A stretch of 64,000 nucleotides of DNA from Limnovirga soli (lineage in GTDB: Bacteria; Bacteroidota; Bacteroidia; Chitinophagales; Chitinophagaceae), in assembly GCF_013106755.1 (NCBI RefSeq), contig NZ_WHPF01000008.1, positions 186,001 to 250,000 of the forward strand, read 5' to 3'. The notes under the pieces are model-generated. The model did not search any database. It worked only from the letters and a program-made list of their open reading frames with translations, and was not told the DNA's origin. Of this stretch, positions 63,541-64,000 are shown piece by piece (within the stretch, counting starts at the first letter, position 1; every line of letters begins with the position of its first letter). The position numbers and the translations under genes were made by a program.

Positions 63541-64000
63541 ATGGCAAAACAACTTTTCTTCGACATTGAAGCAAGGAATAGAATGAAGCGTGGCGTTGAT
63601 ATTTTGGCCAACGCGGTAAAAGTTACTTTAGGCCCAAAGGGTCGTAACGTAGTTATTGAGAAAAAATTTGGCGCACCTTCAGTTACCAAAGATGGTGTTA
63701 CTGTAGCCAAAGAAATTGAACTGGAAGACCCAATTGAAAACATGGGTGCACAAATGGTAAAAGAAGTAGCTTCTAAAACTGCTGATATTGCAGGTGATGG
63801 TACTACAACTGCTACTGTTTTAGCACAATCTATAATAAGCGAAGGCCTTAAAATGGTTGCTGCCGGTGCAAATCCAATGGATTTGAAACGTGGTATTGAC
63901 AAAGCTGTTGCTTTGGTAATAGAGAATTTAAAAAGCCAGTCTCAAACTGTAGGTAACGATAGTAAGAAAATACAACAGGTTGCTACTATTTCTGCCAATA
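63541..64000 (+). CDS. groEL: Chaperonin GroEL (5' part only)
   Basis: The first 153 codons of the 60-kDa chaperonin; the frame runs open to the window end. It begins [20 protein letters not shown] and shows the ATP-binding [25 protein letters not shown] and the nucleotide-site signature [15 protein letters not shown]. No Shine-Dalgarno sequence is visible. Confidence 0.97.
   Translation, partial: MAKQLFFDIEARNRMKRGVDILANAVKVTLGPKGRNVVIEKKFGAPSVTKDGVTVAKEIELEDPIENMGAQMVKEVASKTADIAGDGTTTATVLAQSIISEGLKMVAAGANPMDLKRGIDKAVALVIENLKSQSQTVGNDSKKIQQVATISAN

Overview
The window is a chromosomal segment of a Bacteroidota bacterium, most likely family Chitinophagaceae. The base composition looks AT-rich. 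The markers are type IX secretion proteins (PorV2/PorU2-like, T9SS and gliding-type C-terminal domains), a CarboxypepD_reg TonB receptor paired with a DUF4249 lipoprotein, -7 boxes of the TAnnTTTG type, and a near-absence of Shine-Dalgarno sequences except at rpsU. It begins inside an Hsp70 gene (hscA-like, minus strand) and ends inside groEL (plus strand).

Layout: 0-3 kb, hscA and two small lipoproteins (YHS domain; two CxxCH heme motifs). 3-8.2 kb, a sulfatase divergent from a TonB receptor/DUF4249 pair. 8.4-14.7 kb, an XRE-cupin regulator, a GH2 beta-galactosidase and EF-G. 15-18 kb, a three-PAS hybrid histidine kinase. 18.4-19.8 kb, an ArsR/AHSA1/VOC operon with twin operator-like palindromes. 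20-24 kb, three exported proteins and an amidohydrolase. 24.5-25.6 kb, a tandem IS200/RAYT-type element with an internally deleted copy. 26-40 kb, a large C25 peptidase with a T9SS tail, GH36, ACBP, TPR, rimO, S4 protein, trmD and GH31. 40-52 kb, mixed housekeeping genes (HbpS-like, LLM oxidoreductase, PKD/T9SS protein, membrane proteins, FabH, tRNA-Gln, methyltransferase, MutS2-like, response regulator). 52-59 kb, a porV2-porU2-RDD operon. 59-64 kb, hpf, xerC, rpsU, rpmE2, serA, groES and groEL.

The most unusual feature is a dispersed repeat of about 75 bp: I count 31 copies, one per about 2 kb, in almost every gap over about 200 bp. Its framework is a CCGGC anchor, about 25 variable bases, a core typified by ACTTGCGTCGCACACTTGTA, and a trailing ATGGCAGCAAAA-like block. 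The core occurs in several interchangeable versions on the same frame. Copy orientation (F = core as written on the plus strand, R = reverse) alternates along the chromosome in 25 of 30 neighbouring pairs. Several copies form tight head-to-head inverted pairs, some lie in likely 5' leaders (fusA, hscA), one splits groES from groEL, and one is read through as the N-terminus of the GH36 enzyme. No function is known to me. It resembles REP/BIME or MITE families, but the only transposase here carries a different set of palindromes.

Other notable signals are the strong Shine-Dalgarno sequence before rpsU with a terminator abutting the xerC start, very short predicted leaders for several genes, and a MutS2-like protein without a Smr domain.
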